Made by a program: the position numbers and the translations under genes. Of a DNA stretch of 8,050 nt, positions 1-6,306 are shown in pieces (the first letter of the stretch is position 1; each line of letters begins with the position of its first letter). The DNA comes from an uncultured Burkholderiales bacterium. GTDB lineage: Bacteria; Pseudomonadota; Gammaproteobacteria; Burkholderiales; Burkholderiaceae_D. The DNA is taken from the NCBI GenBank assembly GCA_903904635.1, contig CAIVDH010000120.1:1-8050 (forward strand), given 5' to 3'. The notes under the pieces were generated by a model. That model saw only the letters and a list, made by a program, of their open reading frames with translations, ran no database searches and was not told the DNA's origin.

Positions 1-1
1 T

Positions 2-769
2 GAAGAGTTAGATGATGTGCCTGCCGGGCAGCATTTAGTATTTTCTGCGCATGGCGTATCCAAGGCAGTCAAGATTGAGGCCGAAGCACGCGGACTGAAA
101 ATCTTTGATGCAACCTGCCCTCTGGTGACCAAAGTACATGTTGAAGTGGGCAAGATGCGTGAAGAGGATCGTGAAATTATCATGATCGGTCATCACGGGC
201 ATCCTGAGGTTGAAGGGACGATGGGGCAGAGCGAAGCGGGTATGTATCTGGTTGAGACGGTTGAAGATGTTCTAAAACTTAATATCAAGGATCCGGATCG
301 ACTCGCTTATGTGTCGCAGACTACGCTGTCTGTGGACGATACGATAGAAATTATCGCTGCCTTGAAAATCAGATTTCCAAAAATTGCGGAACCTAAGAAG
401 AGTGATATTTGTTATGCAACGACGAACCGTCAGCATGCGGTTAAATTTATGGCCGAGCAGGCAGATCTGGTGATAGTCGTTGGTAGTCCGAGTAGTTCCA
501 ATTCAACGCGCTTGCGTGAAGTGGCAGAGAAAAAAGGCAGTGTTGCTTTCATGGTGGACAATGCCACCGAGATAGATCCCGCATGGTTGGAGGGTCGCAG
601 GCGCATCGGTGTGACAGCGGGTGCATCAGCCCCTGAAATATTAGTACAGGAAGTAGTGGCCAGACTTAAATCGCTGGGTGCAAAAAATGTGCGAGAGCTC
701 GATGGTGTGGAAGAGCATGTTACTTTTCCCTTACCTAAAGGGCTTAACCCGCGGCCTGTTATTTCTTAA
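2..769 (+). CDS. ispH: 4-hydroxy-3-methylbut-2-enyl diphosphate reductase (IspH/LytB), 5'-truncated by window edge
   Basis: IspH is the [4Fe-4S] enzyme that makes IPP and DMAPP from HMBPP in the last step of the MEP isoprenoid pathway, in the cytoplasm. The frame is open from base 2, giving 255 visible residues of a protein usually about 310 aa. The N-terminal part with the first cluster cysteine is outside the window. Numbering from base 2, visible family motifs are SAHGVSK (substrate-binding His17), FDATCPLV (cluster Cys39, codon 116-118), [14 protein letters not shown] (His67 and Glu69), [21 protein letters not shown] (cluster Cys137, codon 410-412), the SSSNSTRL diphosphate-binding loop and [10 protein letters not shown]. 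All the motifs expected in this part are present, so it looks functional. An in-frame GTG at 17 is not the start, because homology continues upstream of it. The stop is 3 bases before livH, suggesting co-transcription. Confidence 0.97.
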   Translation, partial: EELDDVPAGQHLVFSAHGVSKAVKIEAEARGLKIFDATCPLVTKVHVEVGKMREEDREIIMIGHHGHPEVEGTMGQSEAGMYLVETVEDVLKLNIKDPDRLAYVSQTTLSVDDTIEIIAALKIRFPKIAEPKKSDICYATTNRQHAVKFMAEQADLVIVVGSPSSSNSTRLREVAEKKGSVAFMVDNATEIDPAWLEGRRRIGVTAGASAPEILVQEVVARLKSLGAKNVRELDGVEEHVTFPLPKGLNPRPVIS

Positions 770-772
770 TCC

Positions 773-1702
773 ATGGACACCTTGCTGCAGCAAATCATCA
801 ATGGTCTCGTATTAGGCAGCATGTACGCATTGATCGCATTGGGATACACCATGGTTTACGGTGTGCTAAATCTGATTAATTTTGCGCATGGCGAGATACT
901 GATGATCGGTGCAATGGCCGCATTAAGTCTGTTGAAACTCATTGAACATATTGCGCCCGGTTTGCCAGGCGGTGTGCAGCTGGTGCTGGCGATTGCCGGT
1001 GCGATTCCGGTGTGCGTCATAGTCAGTATTATTATTGAGCGCGTTGCTTATCGCAGATTACGCAATGCCCCCAGATTGGCGCCGCTTATTACAGCTATAG
1101 GCATGTCGATTTTATTGCAAACGCTCGCCATGATGATATGGGGCCGCAATCCTCTGCCATTCCCACAACTCTTGTCAGGCGAGCCCATCGCTATTGCGGG
1201 AGCACTGATTACACCCACACAAATTTTATTACTGGTGCTTGCTGCTGCAGCCATGCTGGCCTTGGCGCTGTTAGTCGAACGCACACGACTGGGGCGCGCC
1301 ATGCGTGCTGTGGCAGAGAATCCCCGCGTGGCCGCGTTGATGGGCGTGGACGCAAATCGTGTGATTGTTTTTACTTTTGCTATCGGTGCGGTATTGGCTG
1401 CAGTTGCTGGTGTGATGTGGGCAGCAAATTATGCAACCGTACAATTTGCGATGGGTTTCTTGCCCGGCTTAAAAGCATTTTCAGCAGCGGTACTTGGCGG
1501 CATAGGGAACATCTATGGTGCAATGCTGGGTGGGATATTGTTAGGGCTGATCGAGAGTCTGGGGGCAGGTTATATCGGTGAGCTTACCGGCGGTGTACTG
1601 GGGAGTCATTATCAGGATATCTTTGCTTTCATCGTTTTAATTATTGTATTAACCGTGCGCCCTGCAGGCATCATGGGTGAACGTGTTGCGGATCGTTCCT
1701 GA
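773..1702 (+). CDS. livH: Branched-chain amino acid ABC transporter permease LivH
   Basis: This is one of the two inner-membrane permease subunits of a HAAT-family importer for leucine, isoleucine and valine or related substrates. The 309-aa length is normal. The N-terminus (MDTLLQQIINGLVLGSMYAL) followed by GYTMVYGVLNLINFAHGE is the signature LivH opening. The rest alternates long hydrophobic spans, with a cytoplasmic coupling-loop segment (RAVAENPRVAALMGVDANRV, about residues 176-195) and the conserved AVLGGIGNIYGAMLGG and VRPAGIMGE near the C-terminus. The ATG at 773 matches the usual family start. No good Shine-Dalgarno precedes it, which fits translational coupling to ispH ending 3 bases upstream. 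Substrate choice cannot be told from the permease alone: close relatives serve amides, urea or aromatic compounds. Confidence 0.95.
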   Translation: MDTLLQQIINGLVLGSMYALIALGYTMVYGVLNLINFAHGEILMIGAMAALSLLKLIEHIAPGLPGGVQLVLAIAGAIPVCVIVSIIIERVAYRRLRNAPRLAPLITAIGMSILLQTLAMMIWGRNPLPFPQLLSGEPIAIAGALITPTQILLLVLAAAAMLALALLVERTRLGRAMRAVAENPRVAALMGVDANRVIVFTFAIGAVLAAVAGVMWAANYATVQFAMGFLPGLKAFSAAVLGGIGNIYGAMLGGILLGLIESLGAGYIGELTGGVLGSHYQDIFAFIVLIIVLTVRPAGIMGERVADRS

Positions 1703-1709
1703 GCAAGTC

Positions 1710-2867
1710 ATGATGAAACCGCGCACTGTATTGCTGGCTTTGCTCGTACTTACGTTTCCCTTTATTGCCATGCAATTTGGTAATTCATGGGTACGTATCA
1801 TGGATGTGGCGCTGCTCTACATCATGCTGGCCCTGGGGCTCAATATTGTTGTGGGCTTCGCCGGATTGCTCGATCTTGGCTATATCGCTTTTTTTGCTAT
1901 TGGTGCTTATCTTGCCGGTTTGCTGGCATCACCGCAATTCGCTGTGCTACTTGAATCAGTCTTGCTGGAATATCCTGAAGTAGGTCAGCAACTGATTAAT
2001 TTCTTCGGCGTCGATATTGCTGCGCATGGCATACATTTATCTGTATGGCTAATTATTCCACTAGCTGCATTAGTTGCCGGATTATTTGGCGCACTGCTGG
2101 GCGCGCCTACTTTGAAATTACGTGGTGATTATCTGGCCATCGTGACCCTGGGCTTTGGCGAAATCATTCGCATCTTTATGAATAACCTGAATGCGCCCGT
2201 AAATTTTACAAATGGGCCGCAGGGTATCAATCTGATTGACCCGGTTCATATTGCCGGTATTTCTCTCGCCGGTGAGCCGGGTTCCGGAGGAATGGTCAGT
2301 ATCGCCGGACTGGCTATGCCATCGGTTAATGCCTATTATTTTTTGTTTGTGTTGTTGTGCGTGCTCACTGTATTCATGTCGCACCGCCTGCAGCATTCGC
2401 GCCTGGGAAGAGCGTGGATAGCGATACGCGAAGATGAAATTGCAGCCAAGGCCATGGGCATCAATGTACGCAATCTCAAGCTGCTGGCCTTTGCGATGGG
2501 CGCAACATTTGGTGGTGTGGCCGGCGCCATGTTTGCATCGTTTCAGGGTTTCATTTCTCCGGAATCATTTTCACTGACTGAATCCATTGCGGTGTTGGCG
2601 ATGGTGGTGTTGGGTGGCATCGGGCACATTACTGGTGTGGTGCTGGGTGCGATTTTACTGGCAGCCTTGCCTGAATTATTGCGTCATACCGTAGGCCCTT
2701 TGCAAATGGCGCTTTTTGGCGAAATCTGGATAGAAGCTGAAATATTGCGACAACTACTTTATGGCCTTGCTTTGGTTGTCATCATGCTGATACGTCCTGC
2801 CGGTTTGTGGCCTGCTCCGCTCAAAGAGTATAGGCCGCTGACAGATGATGAGATGGTGCGCAAGTGA
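1710..2867 (+). CDS. livM: Branched-chain amino acid ABC transporter permease LivM
   Basis: This is the second permease subunit, which pairs with LivH. Family hallmarks are LLYIMLALGLNIVVGFAGLLDLGYIAF near the N-terminus, then GAPTLKLRGDYLAIVTLGFGEIIRI, the coupling loop AIREDEIAAKAMGINVRNLKL, AMVVLGGIGHITGVVLGA and the C-terminal IRPAGLWP. The frame is open from a GTG at 1677 inside livH, but homologous sequence begins with the hydrophobic KPRTVLLALLVLTFPF. I therefore chose the ATG at 1710 (385 aa), 8 bases after the livH stop; the adjacent ATG at 1713 is equally possible. The ribosome site is weak (GAG at 1701-1703). The stop codon overlaps the livG start in a GTGA arrangement. Confidence 0.93.
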   Translation: MMKPRTVLLALLVLTFPFIAMQFGNSWVRIMDVALLYIMLALGLNIVVGFAGLLDLGYIAFFAIGAYLAGLLASPQFAVLLESVLLEYPEVGQQLINFFGVDIAAHGIHLSVWLIIPLAALVAGLFGALLGAPTLKLRGDYLAIVTLGFGEIIRIFMNNLNAPVNFTNGPQGINLIDPVHIAGISLAGEPGSGGMVSIAGLAMPSVNAYYFLFVLLCVLTVFMSHRLQHSRLGRAWIAIREDEIAAKAMGINVRNLKLLAFAMGATFGGVAGAMFASFQGFISPESFSLTESIAVLAMVVLGGIGHITGVVLGAILLAALPELLRHTVGPLQMALFGEIWIEAEILRQLLYGLALVVIMLIRPAGLWPAPLKEYRPLTDDEMVRK

Positions 2868-3637
2868 GCACGCCGCCAGTGCTTCGTATCGACCATGTTA
2901 GTAAGCGGTTTGGTGGCTTACAGGCACTGACCGACGTCAGCGTTGTAATTTTGTCGGGCCAGATACACGGGCTGATCGGCCCGAACGGCGCTGGCAAGAC
3001 AACTTTTTTTAATGTGATCACAGGGCTGTATCAGCCTGATGCAGGTAGTTTCGAGCTTAACGGTAAACCCTATTCACCCTCTGCACCGCATCAGGTAGCC
3101 AAAGCGGGTATTGCGCGCACTTTTCAAAATATCCGGCTTTTTGGTGAGATGACTGCATTAGAAAATGTAATGGTCGGACTCCATGTTAGGACACATCAAG
3201 GCGTGTTTGGCGCAATATTTCGTCATCGTGCTGCACGTGAAGAAGAGGCAGTAATCAGGAAGCGCGCATCAGAACTACTTGCGTTTGTCGGCATCGCACA
3301 ATTTTCGGATCGGACAGCGCGTCATCTTTCTTATGGTGATCAGCGTCGTCTGGAGATCGCGCGTGCGCTGGCTACAGATCCTGTGCTGTTGGCATTAGAT
3401 GAACCCGCAGCCGGTATGAATGCCACTGAAAAATCAGCGCTGCGTGATTTGCTTTTGAAAATACAGGCGCAGGGCACTGCGATTTTACTTATTGAGCACG
3501 ACGTAAAGTTGATGATGGGATTATGTGATCGCATCACCGTACTCGACTATGGCAAGCCCATAGCAGAAGGAACACCGGCTGAAATACAAAAAAATCCGGC
3601 AGTGATTGCAGCGTATCTGGGTGGGGAGCTGGTATGA
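2864..3637 (+). CDS. livG: Branched-chain amino acid ABC transporter ATP-binding protein LivG
   Basis: This is the ATPase subunit that powers the LivHM permease on the cytoplasmic face. It has 257 aa, the usual length. Visible ABC motifs are Walker A GPNGAGKT (residues 39-46), Q-loop TFQNIRLF (Gln88), the LivG-type signature LSYGDQRRLEIARAL (155-169), Walker B LLALDE (175-180), the AAGMN D-loop, and the switch histidine in IEHD (His212). The LSYG form in place of LSGG is normal for LivG. The start is a GTG whose last two bases begin the livM stop TGA, so translation is probably coupled. The ATGA overlap with livF continues this pattern. Confidence 0.96.
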   Translation: MSTPPVLRIDHVSKRFGGLQALTDVSVVILSGQIHGLIGPNGAGKTTFFNVITGLYQPDAGSFELNGKPYSPSAPHQVAKAGIARTFQNIRLFGEMTALENVMVGLHVRTHQGVFGAIFRHRAAREEEAVIRKRASELLAFVGIAQFSDRTARHLSYGDQRRLEIARALATDPVLLALDEPAAGMNATEKSALRDLLLKIQAQGTAILLIEHDVKLMMGLCDRITVLDYGKPIAEGTPAEIQKNPAVIAAYLGGELV

Positions 3638-4365
3638 GTGCATCCATGCTGCCTTTGTTACAAGTGACAGATTTAGTCGTGAAATATGGCGGCATCGAGG
3701 CCGTCAAAGGGATAGATTTTGAAGTCAGAAAGGGCGAGCTGGTGACCCTGATCGGTGCTAATGGCGCGGGCAAGACGACGACATTAAAAGCGATTACAGG
3801 CACACTCCCACCGTCTCAGATTACCGGCAATATTAGTTATGCCGGTGAGCGCATCGATCAGACAGCCGCTTTTACTTTGGTCAAGCGAAGACTTGCCATG
3901 GTGCCCGAAGGTCGCGGTGTATTTGCACGCATGTCCATACGCGAAAATCTTTTGATGGGCGCTTATGTGCGCGATGATCAATCTGGCGTAGAGAGTGATA
4001 TCGAAAAATGGTTTACTGTTTTTCCGCGCCTCAAGGAAAGAGCATCGCAATTAGCCGGCACTCTTTCTGGTGGCGAGCAGCAAATGCTTGCCATGGCCAG
4101 AGCATTAATGAGTCATCCAAAATTACTGCTGCTTGATGAGCCCTCTATGGGACTGGCACCGATTATGGTTGAACGTATTTTTGAAGTGATTAAAACAATC
4201 GCGGCGCAGGGTGTGACAATTTTGCTGGTTGAACAAAATGTCAGGCAAGCGCTGCGCATTGCGCAGCGTGCCTATGTGATGGAGACCGGAAAAATTGTAT
4301 TGACTGGAGATGCAGAGCAGTTAATGCAGGACAGCAGAGTCGTGGAGGCGTATCTGGGCGGATGA
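3634..4365 (+). CDS. livF: Branched-chain amino acid ABC transporter ATP-binding protein LivF
   Basis: This is the second ATPase subunit, expected to form a heterodimer with LivG. Of its 243 aa, the motifs are Walker A GANGAGKT (41-48), the LivF-typical MVPEGRGVF in the Q-loop region (89-97), signature LSGGEQQMLAMARAL (144-158), Walker B LLLLDE (164-169) and LVEQN. In that last motif Gln201 replaces the usual switch histidine, as is standard in LivF, so it is not a defect. The ATG overlaps the livG stop (ATGA) and is preceded by a good Shine-Dalgarno GGGGAG at 3622-3627. A second in-frame ATG at 3646 (Met5) is possible but less well placed. This is the last gene of the ispH-livHMGF transcript. 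Confidence 0.96.
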   Translation: MSASMLPLLQVTDLVVKYGGIEAVKGIDFEVRKGELVTLIGANGAGKTTTLKAITGTLPPSQITGNISYAGERIDQTAAFTLVKRRLAMVPEGRGVFARMSIRENLLMGAYVRDDQSGVESDIEKWFTVFPRLKERASQLAGTLSGGEQQMLAMARALMSHPKLLLLDEPSMGLAPIMVERIFEVIKTIAAQGVTILLVEQNVRQALRIAQRAYVMETGKIVLTGDAEQLMQDSRVVEAYLGG

Positions 4366-4381
4366 TGCACAATTCCGCCCT

Positions 4382-4405
4382 TAGCCGTTTATTTAGGCTA
4401 TTTTT
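4382..4405 (+). terminator. Possible weak intrinsic terminator after livF
   Basis: TAGCC (4382-4386) and GGCTA (4396-4400) form a 5-bp stem with a 9-base loop, followed at once by five T (4401-4405). It starts 16 bases after the livF stop. An outer CCGCC (4375-4379) / GGCGG (4409-4413) pair could extend the structure. The stem is short and overlaps the 3' end of the convergent minus-strand gene, so efficiency is doubtful. Confidence 0.35.
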
Positions 4406-5172
4406 ACAGGCGGCAAGACTGCCTCGAAATGTCCGCCTTGATCAAAAATCCATACGGGATTAAGCCCTGAACCGACTGTCCTTTGAGCTAGATTTCCTTC
4501 CGCATCCGCGAAGCAAAAATTGACCGACATCTCACGGCCATGATCTCGCCCGATACGGTCAATGAGTTCAGTAATCAGAGCCGTGTCGGAATAAAGCGGA
4601 TCTAGAAGTCCTATGTCACCCTTGCTTTGTGCTTCCAGGATTGATTTATATTTAGCGGCTTCTTCTGAATGCTGACTTGTATAGTCACCGGTAGTATGTT
4701 GTAAAAGTGAAATGAGCAGGCAATTATTACTTTTGCCATTGTTAGGGATGACCCGATAGCCGTTTTGATTAAACCATGCGCGCAACTTATTGGTAATTAG
4801 GCTTTGAGCGCGTAGTAGATCTCCAGCAATGCTGTTGGTTTTGGACGAGTTTTTTTCTGTTTTCTCGCCAGCTTGCATTGCCCGCGCTATAGCTTCATCG
4901 TTAGCGATTTGCTTAGCGATAGCATCAGATGGTGTTTTATTTTGGAGTGCAGGGCTCTCGGCTTGTTCGTTCAGACTGGCTTGTATTGCCCATGCCAAAG
5001 CTTCATCGTCAGCTATTTGCAGAGATTCAGCATCATTAGTTTCCAGAGCGCGTTGCTGTGCCGGGCTTGCATATTCAGCAAATTTTTTATTACTGACCGG
5101 ATTTTTTTTAGGATCATCAGAACGATGATCAGGTAAGTTGCTGCGATTTAAAAATGATCCTATGCGCGACAT
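4393..5172 (-). CDS. Candidate OTU-like cysteine protease (deubiquitinase-like) with tandem UIM-like motifs
   Basis: This 259-aa protein has no signal peptide or membrane span. Residues 1-50 and 70-87 are polar and low-complexity. Two related helices follow each other: residues 52-66 (QIADDEALAWAIQAS) and 88-102 (QIANDEAIARAMQAG), with 10 of 15 positions identical. The first, continued by LNEQ, fits the UIM pattern of acidic run, L-x-x-A-I-x-x-S-L-x-E. Residues about 137-255 have an OTU-like order: NNCLLISLLQH with Cys151 (codon 4720-4722), a middle part with LYSDTALITELIDRIG, then PVWIFDQGGHFEAVLP with His248 (codon 4429-4431) and Glu250 two residues later. The ATG at 5172 has a strong Shine-Dalgarno (GGGAGAG, 6 bases upstream). 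The gene runs toward livF and lies 113 bases after a co-directional DUF1232 gene. Cleavage of ubiquitin chains, perhaps in a eukaryotic host, is inferred from motifs only. Another papain-fold peptidase or a toxin domain remains possible. That the frame is a real gene is much surer than its function. Confidence 0.75.
   Translation of the reverse strand: MSRIGSFLNRSNLPDHRSDDPKKNPVSNKKFAEYASPAQQRALETNDAESLQIADDEALAWAIQASLNEQAESPALQNKTPSDAIAKQIANDEAIARAMQAGEKTEKNSSKTNSIAGDLLRAQSLITNKLRAWFNQNGYRVIPNNGKSNNCLLISLLQHTTGDYTSQHSEEAAKYKSILEAQSKGDIGLLDPLYSDTALITELIDRIGRDHGREMSVNFCFADAEGNLAQRTVGSGLNPVWIFDQGGHFEAVLPPVKIA
4867..5019 (-). repeat. Two-copy internal protein repeat (UIM-like helices) within the OTU-like gene
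   Basis: The segments at 4975-5019 and 4867-4911 encode 15-residue units of pattern QIA[DN]DEA[LI]AxA[IM]QA[SG], separated by 21 residues. Ten of 15 residues match. The first copy keeps the Ser-Leu-x-Glu end of a canonical UIM. The second has Gly at the Ser position and lacks the following Leu, so it may be a weak or lost ubiquitin binder. Confidence 0.7.
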
Positions 5173-5285
5173 GGTTTTCTCTCCCTAAGTAAATATGGGA
5201 AGTAGTAACCAGTTTGTTTCTATGGTTCATACATCAATAACTGTATGGCCATAATTTTTTAAATCATCACAGCATCACGCTAGGT

Positions 5286-5549
5286 TCATGTTTTTGCAGC
5301 TTGTAATACATCCGCAGGCAAAAGATTTAGTAATGCAGGCAATATAAAAGCCAGCATGGAGATATCGTCTATCCAGCCCAACACTGGAAAGACATCTGGT
5401 AGTAAATCAATAGGACTGATTACATACATTGCGATGGCGGCCAATAATAATTTAGCAATCAGCGGCGTGGCCGGATTACGCATCGCACGCCATGCAATGA
5501 TGAGGTTTTTGCCTGTGGCGCGCACTCTTCTGAATAATCTTAAAAACAT
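5286..5549 (-). CDS. DUF1232 (YkvA-like) small membrane protein
   Basis: This 87-aa protein carries the DUF1232 hallmark YVISPIDLLPDVFPVLGWIDDISML (about residues 42-66), preceded by a basic amphipathic N-terminus (MFLRLFRRVRATGKN) and a hydrophobic stretch LIAKLLLAAIAMYVI, and followed by a second hydrophobic segment AFILPALLNLL. The family is common in bacteria, is usually annotated as YkvA-like, and has no firmly assigned biochemical role. The ATG at 5549 has a clear Shine-Dalgarno AGGAG (complement of 5557-5561), 7 bases upstream. It is divergent from maiA and co-directional with the downstream OTU-like gene, with 113 bases between them. They may share a transcript, but the gap leaves room for a separate promoter. 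Confidence 0.9.
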   Translation of the reverse strand: MFLRLFRRVRATGKNLIIAWRAMRNPATPLIAKLLLAAIAMYVISPIDLLPDVFPVLGWIDDISMLAFILPALLNLLPADVLQAAKT

Positions 5550-5592
5550 CGTGTTGCTCCTGTAGATCAGTTGGACTCAAGCATAATCAAAC

Positions 5593-5621
5593 AAAATATT
5601 TTTTATTGGCATTAATCTAAA
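5593..5621 (-). promoter_or_regulatory. Possible sigma-70 promoter for the DUF1232 gene
   Basis: On the minus strand TTTAGA (complement of 5616-5621) is followed after exactly 17 bases by TATTTT (complement of 5593-5598). Each hexamer matches the consensus at 4 of 6 positions. A start near 5586 would give a leader of about 37 bases carrying the AGGAG site. The region is AT-rich, so chance matches are likely. Confidence 0.3.
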
Positions 5622-5627
5622 AACATC

Positions 5628-6278
5628 ATGAAACTTTATAGCTATTTTCGTAGTTCAGCGTCTTATCGGGTGCGTATTGCCTTAAACCTAAAAGGTTTGC
5701 CTTATGAGCTCATACCCGTTCATTTACTAAAAAACGGCGGAGAACAGTTCTCTGACACCTATCGTACGCTTAGTCCGGATGCCGTGGTGCCAACTTTGCT
5801 CGAAAATGCAGGCGGCCCTGCATTGCTGCAGTCGCTGGCCATTATTGAATATCTGGAAGAAACCTATCCTGAGCCTGCGCTGTTGCCGCGCAATGCCGTA
5901 GACCGCGCCTGGCTGCGCAGTATTGCGCTCTTGATCGCTTGTGATATCCATCCTCTCAATAATTTACGCGTGCTGCGTTATCTGACGAATGAGCTGGGAG
6001 TAAGCGAGGAAGATAAAAACCGCTGGTACCGACATTGGTGCGAGCAAGGACTGGCATCGGTAGAAACATTGCTGGCCCATGATAGTCGGGTTGGTCGCTA
6101 TTGTTATGGTGATGCACCTTCTCTGGCGGATTGCTTGCTCATCCCCCAAATCGCCAATGCAGAGCGGCTTAAATGTGACCTGTCAGGCATGCCGACCATA
6201 CTACGTATTAATGCCGCATGCCTGGAGCTCGCATCATTTATTCATGCGTCCCCAGCCAGCCAGCCGGACGCCGAATAA
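5628..6278 (+). CDS. maiA: Maleylacetoacetate isomerase (zeta-class glutathione S-transferase)
   Basis: MaiA is a cytoplasmic, glutathione-dependent enzyme that isomerises maleylacetoacetate to fumarylacetoacetate in tyrosine/homogentisate breakdown; relatives act on maleylpyruvate in the gentisate route. At 216 aa it has the usual length. The N-terminal thioredoxin-like domain holds the zeta motif SSASYRVRIALNLKG (residues 9-23), where the eukaryotic motif Cys is Ala, as in many bacterial members. It also has VVPTLL with the cis-Pro (Pro55) and the glutathione-binding LLQSLAIIEYLEE (67-78). The helical domain holds CDIHPLNNLRVLRYL (105-119) and SLADCLLIPQ with the capping Asp168. The usual NPQGLVP is here SPDAVVP, a mild divergence. 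The ATG at 5628 is the natural domain start, but the ribosome site is weak. No homogentisate dioxygenase gene is in view. Confidence 0.93.
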   Translation: MKLYSYFRSSASYRVRIALNLKGLPYELIPVHLLKNGGEQFSDTYRTLSPDAVVPTLLENAGGPALLQSLAIIEYLEETYPEPALLPRNAVDRAWLRSIALLIACDIHPLNNLRVLRYLTNELGVSEEDKNRWYRHWCEQGLASVETLLAHDSRVGRYCYGDAPSLADCLLIPQIANAERLKCDLSGMPTILRINAACLELASFIHASPASQPDAE

Positions 6279-6295
6279 CGATGTATTCGGCTCCG
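6265..6295. terminator. Hairpin between convergent maiA and FAH-family gene
   Basis: CGGA-c-GCCGAAT (6265-6276) pairs with ATTCGGCTCCG (6285-6295): 11 base pairs with one bulged C and an 8-base loop. The maiA stop codon TAA (6276-6278) lies at the stem/loop border. A seven-T run follows only at 6312-6318, 16 bases past the stem and inside the last codons of the opposite gene, so it is not a textbook intrinsic terminator for maiA. No T-tract follows on the minus strand. Its position suggests a shared transcription stop or a 3'-end-protecting structure. Confidence 0.5.
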
Positions 6296-6306
6296 CTAGT
6301 GCGTGA

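Noticed and set aside
1138..1581. 147-codon plus-strand frame overlapping livH
   Set aside because: It is an alternate-frame shadow of livH, rich in Cys, His and Arg with no domain, while livH is strongly conserved in the other frame.
1677..1709. Upstream GTG start for livM within the end of livH
   Set aside because: It would add 11 polar residues before the conserved hydrophobic N-terminus and overlap livH by 26 bases. The ATG pair at 1710/1713 fits the family better.
4829..5136. Two plus-strand frames (99 and 87 codons) opposite the OTU-like gene
   Set aside because: They are antisense shadows of the alanine-rich repeat region. The repeated Cys/Ala/Ile text mirrors the UIM repeats, and the minus-strand frame has the better start and ribosome site.
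6247..6266. Short AGCC repeats near the end of maiA
   Set aside because: They are three tetramer units within coding sequence for the variable C-terminal tail, too short to interpret.
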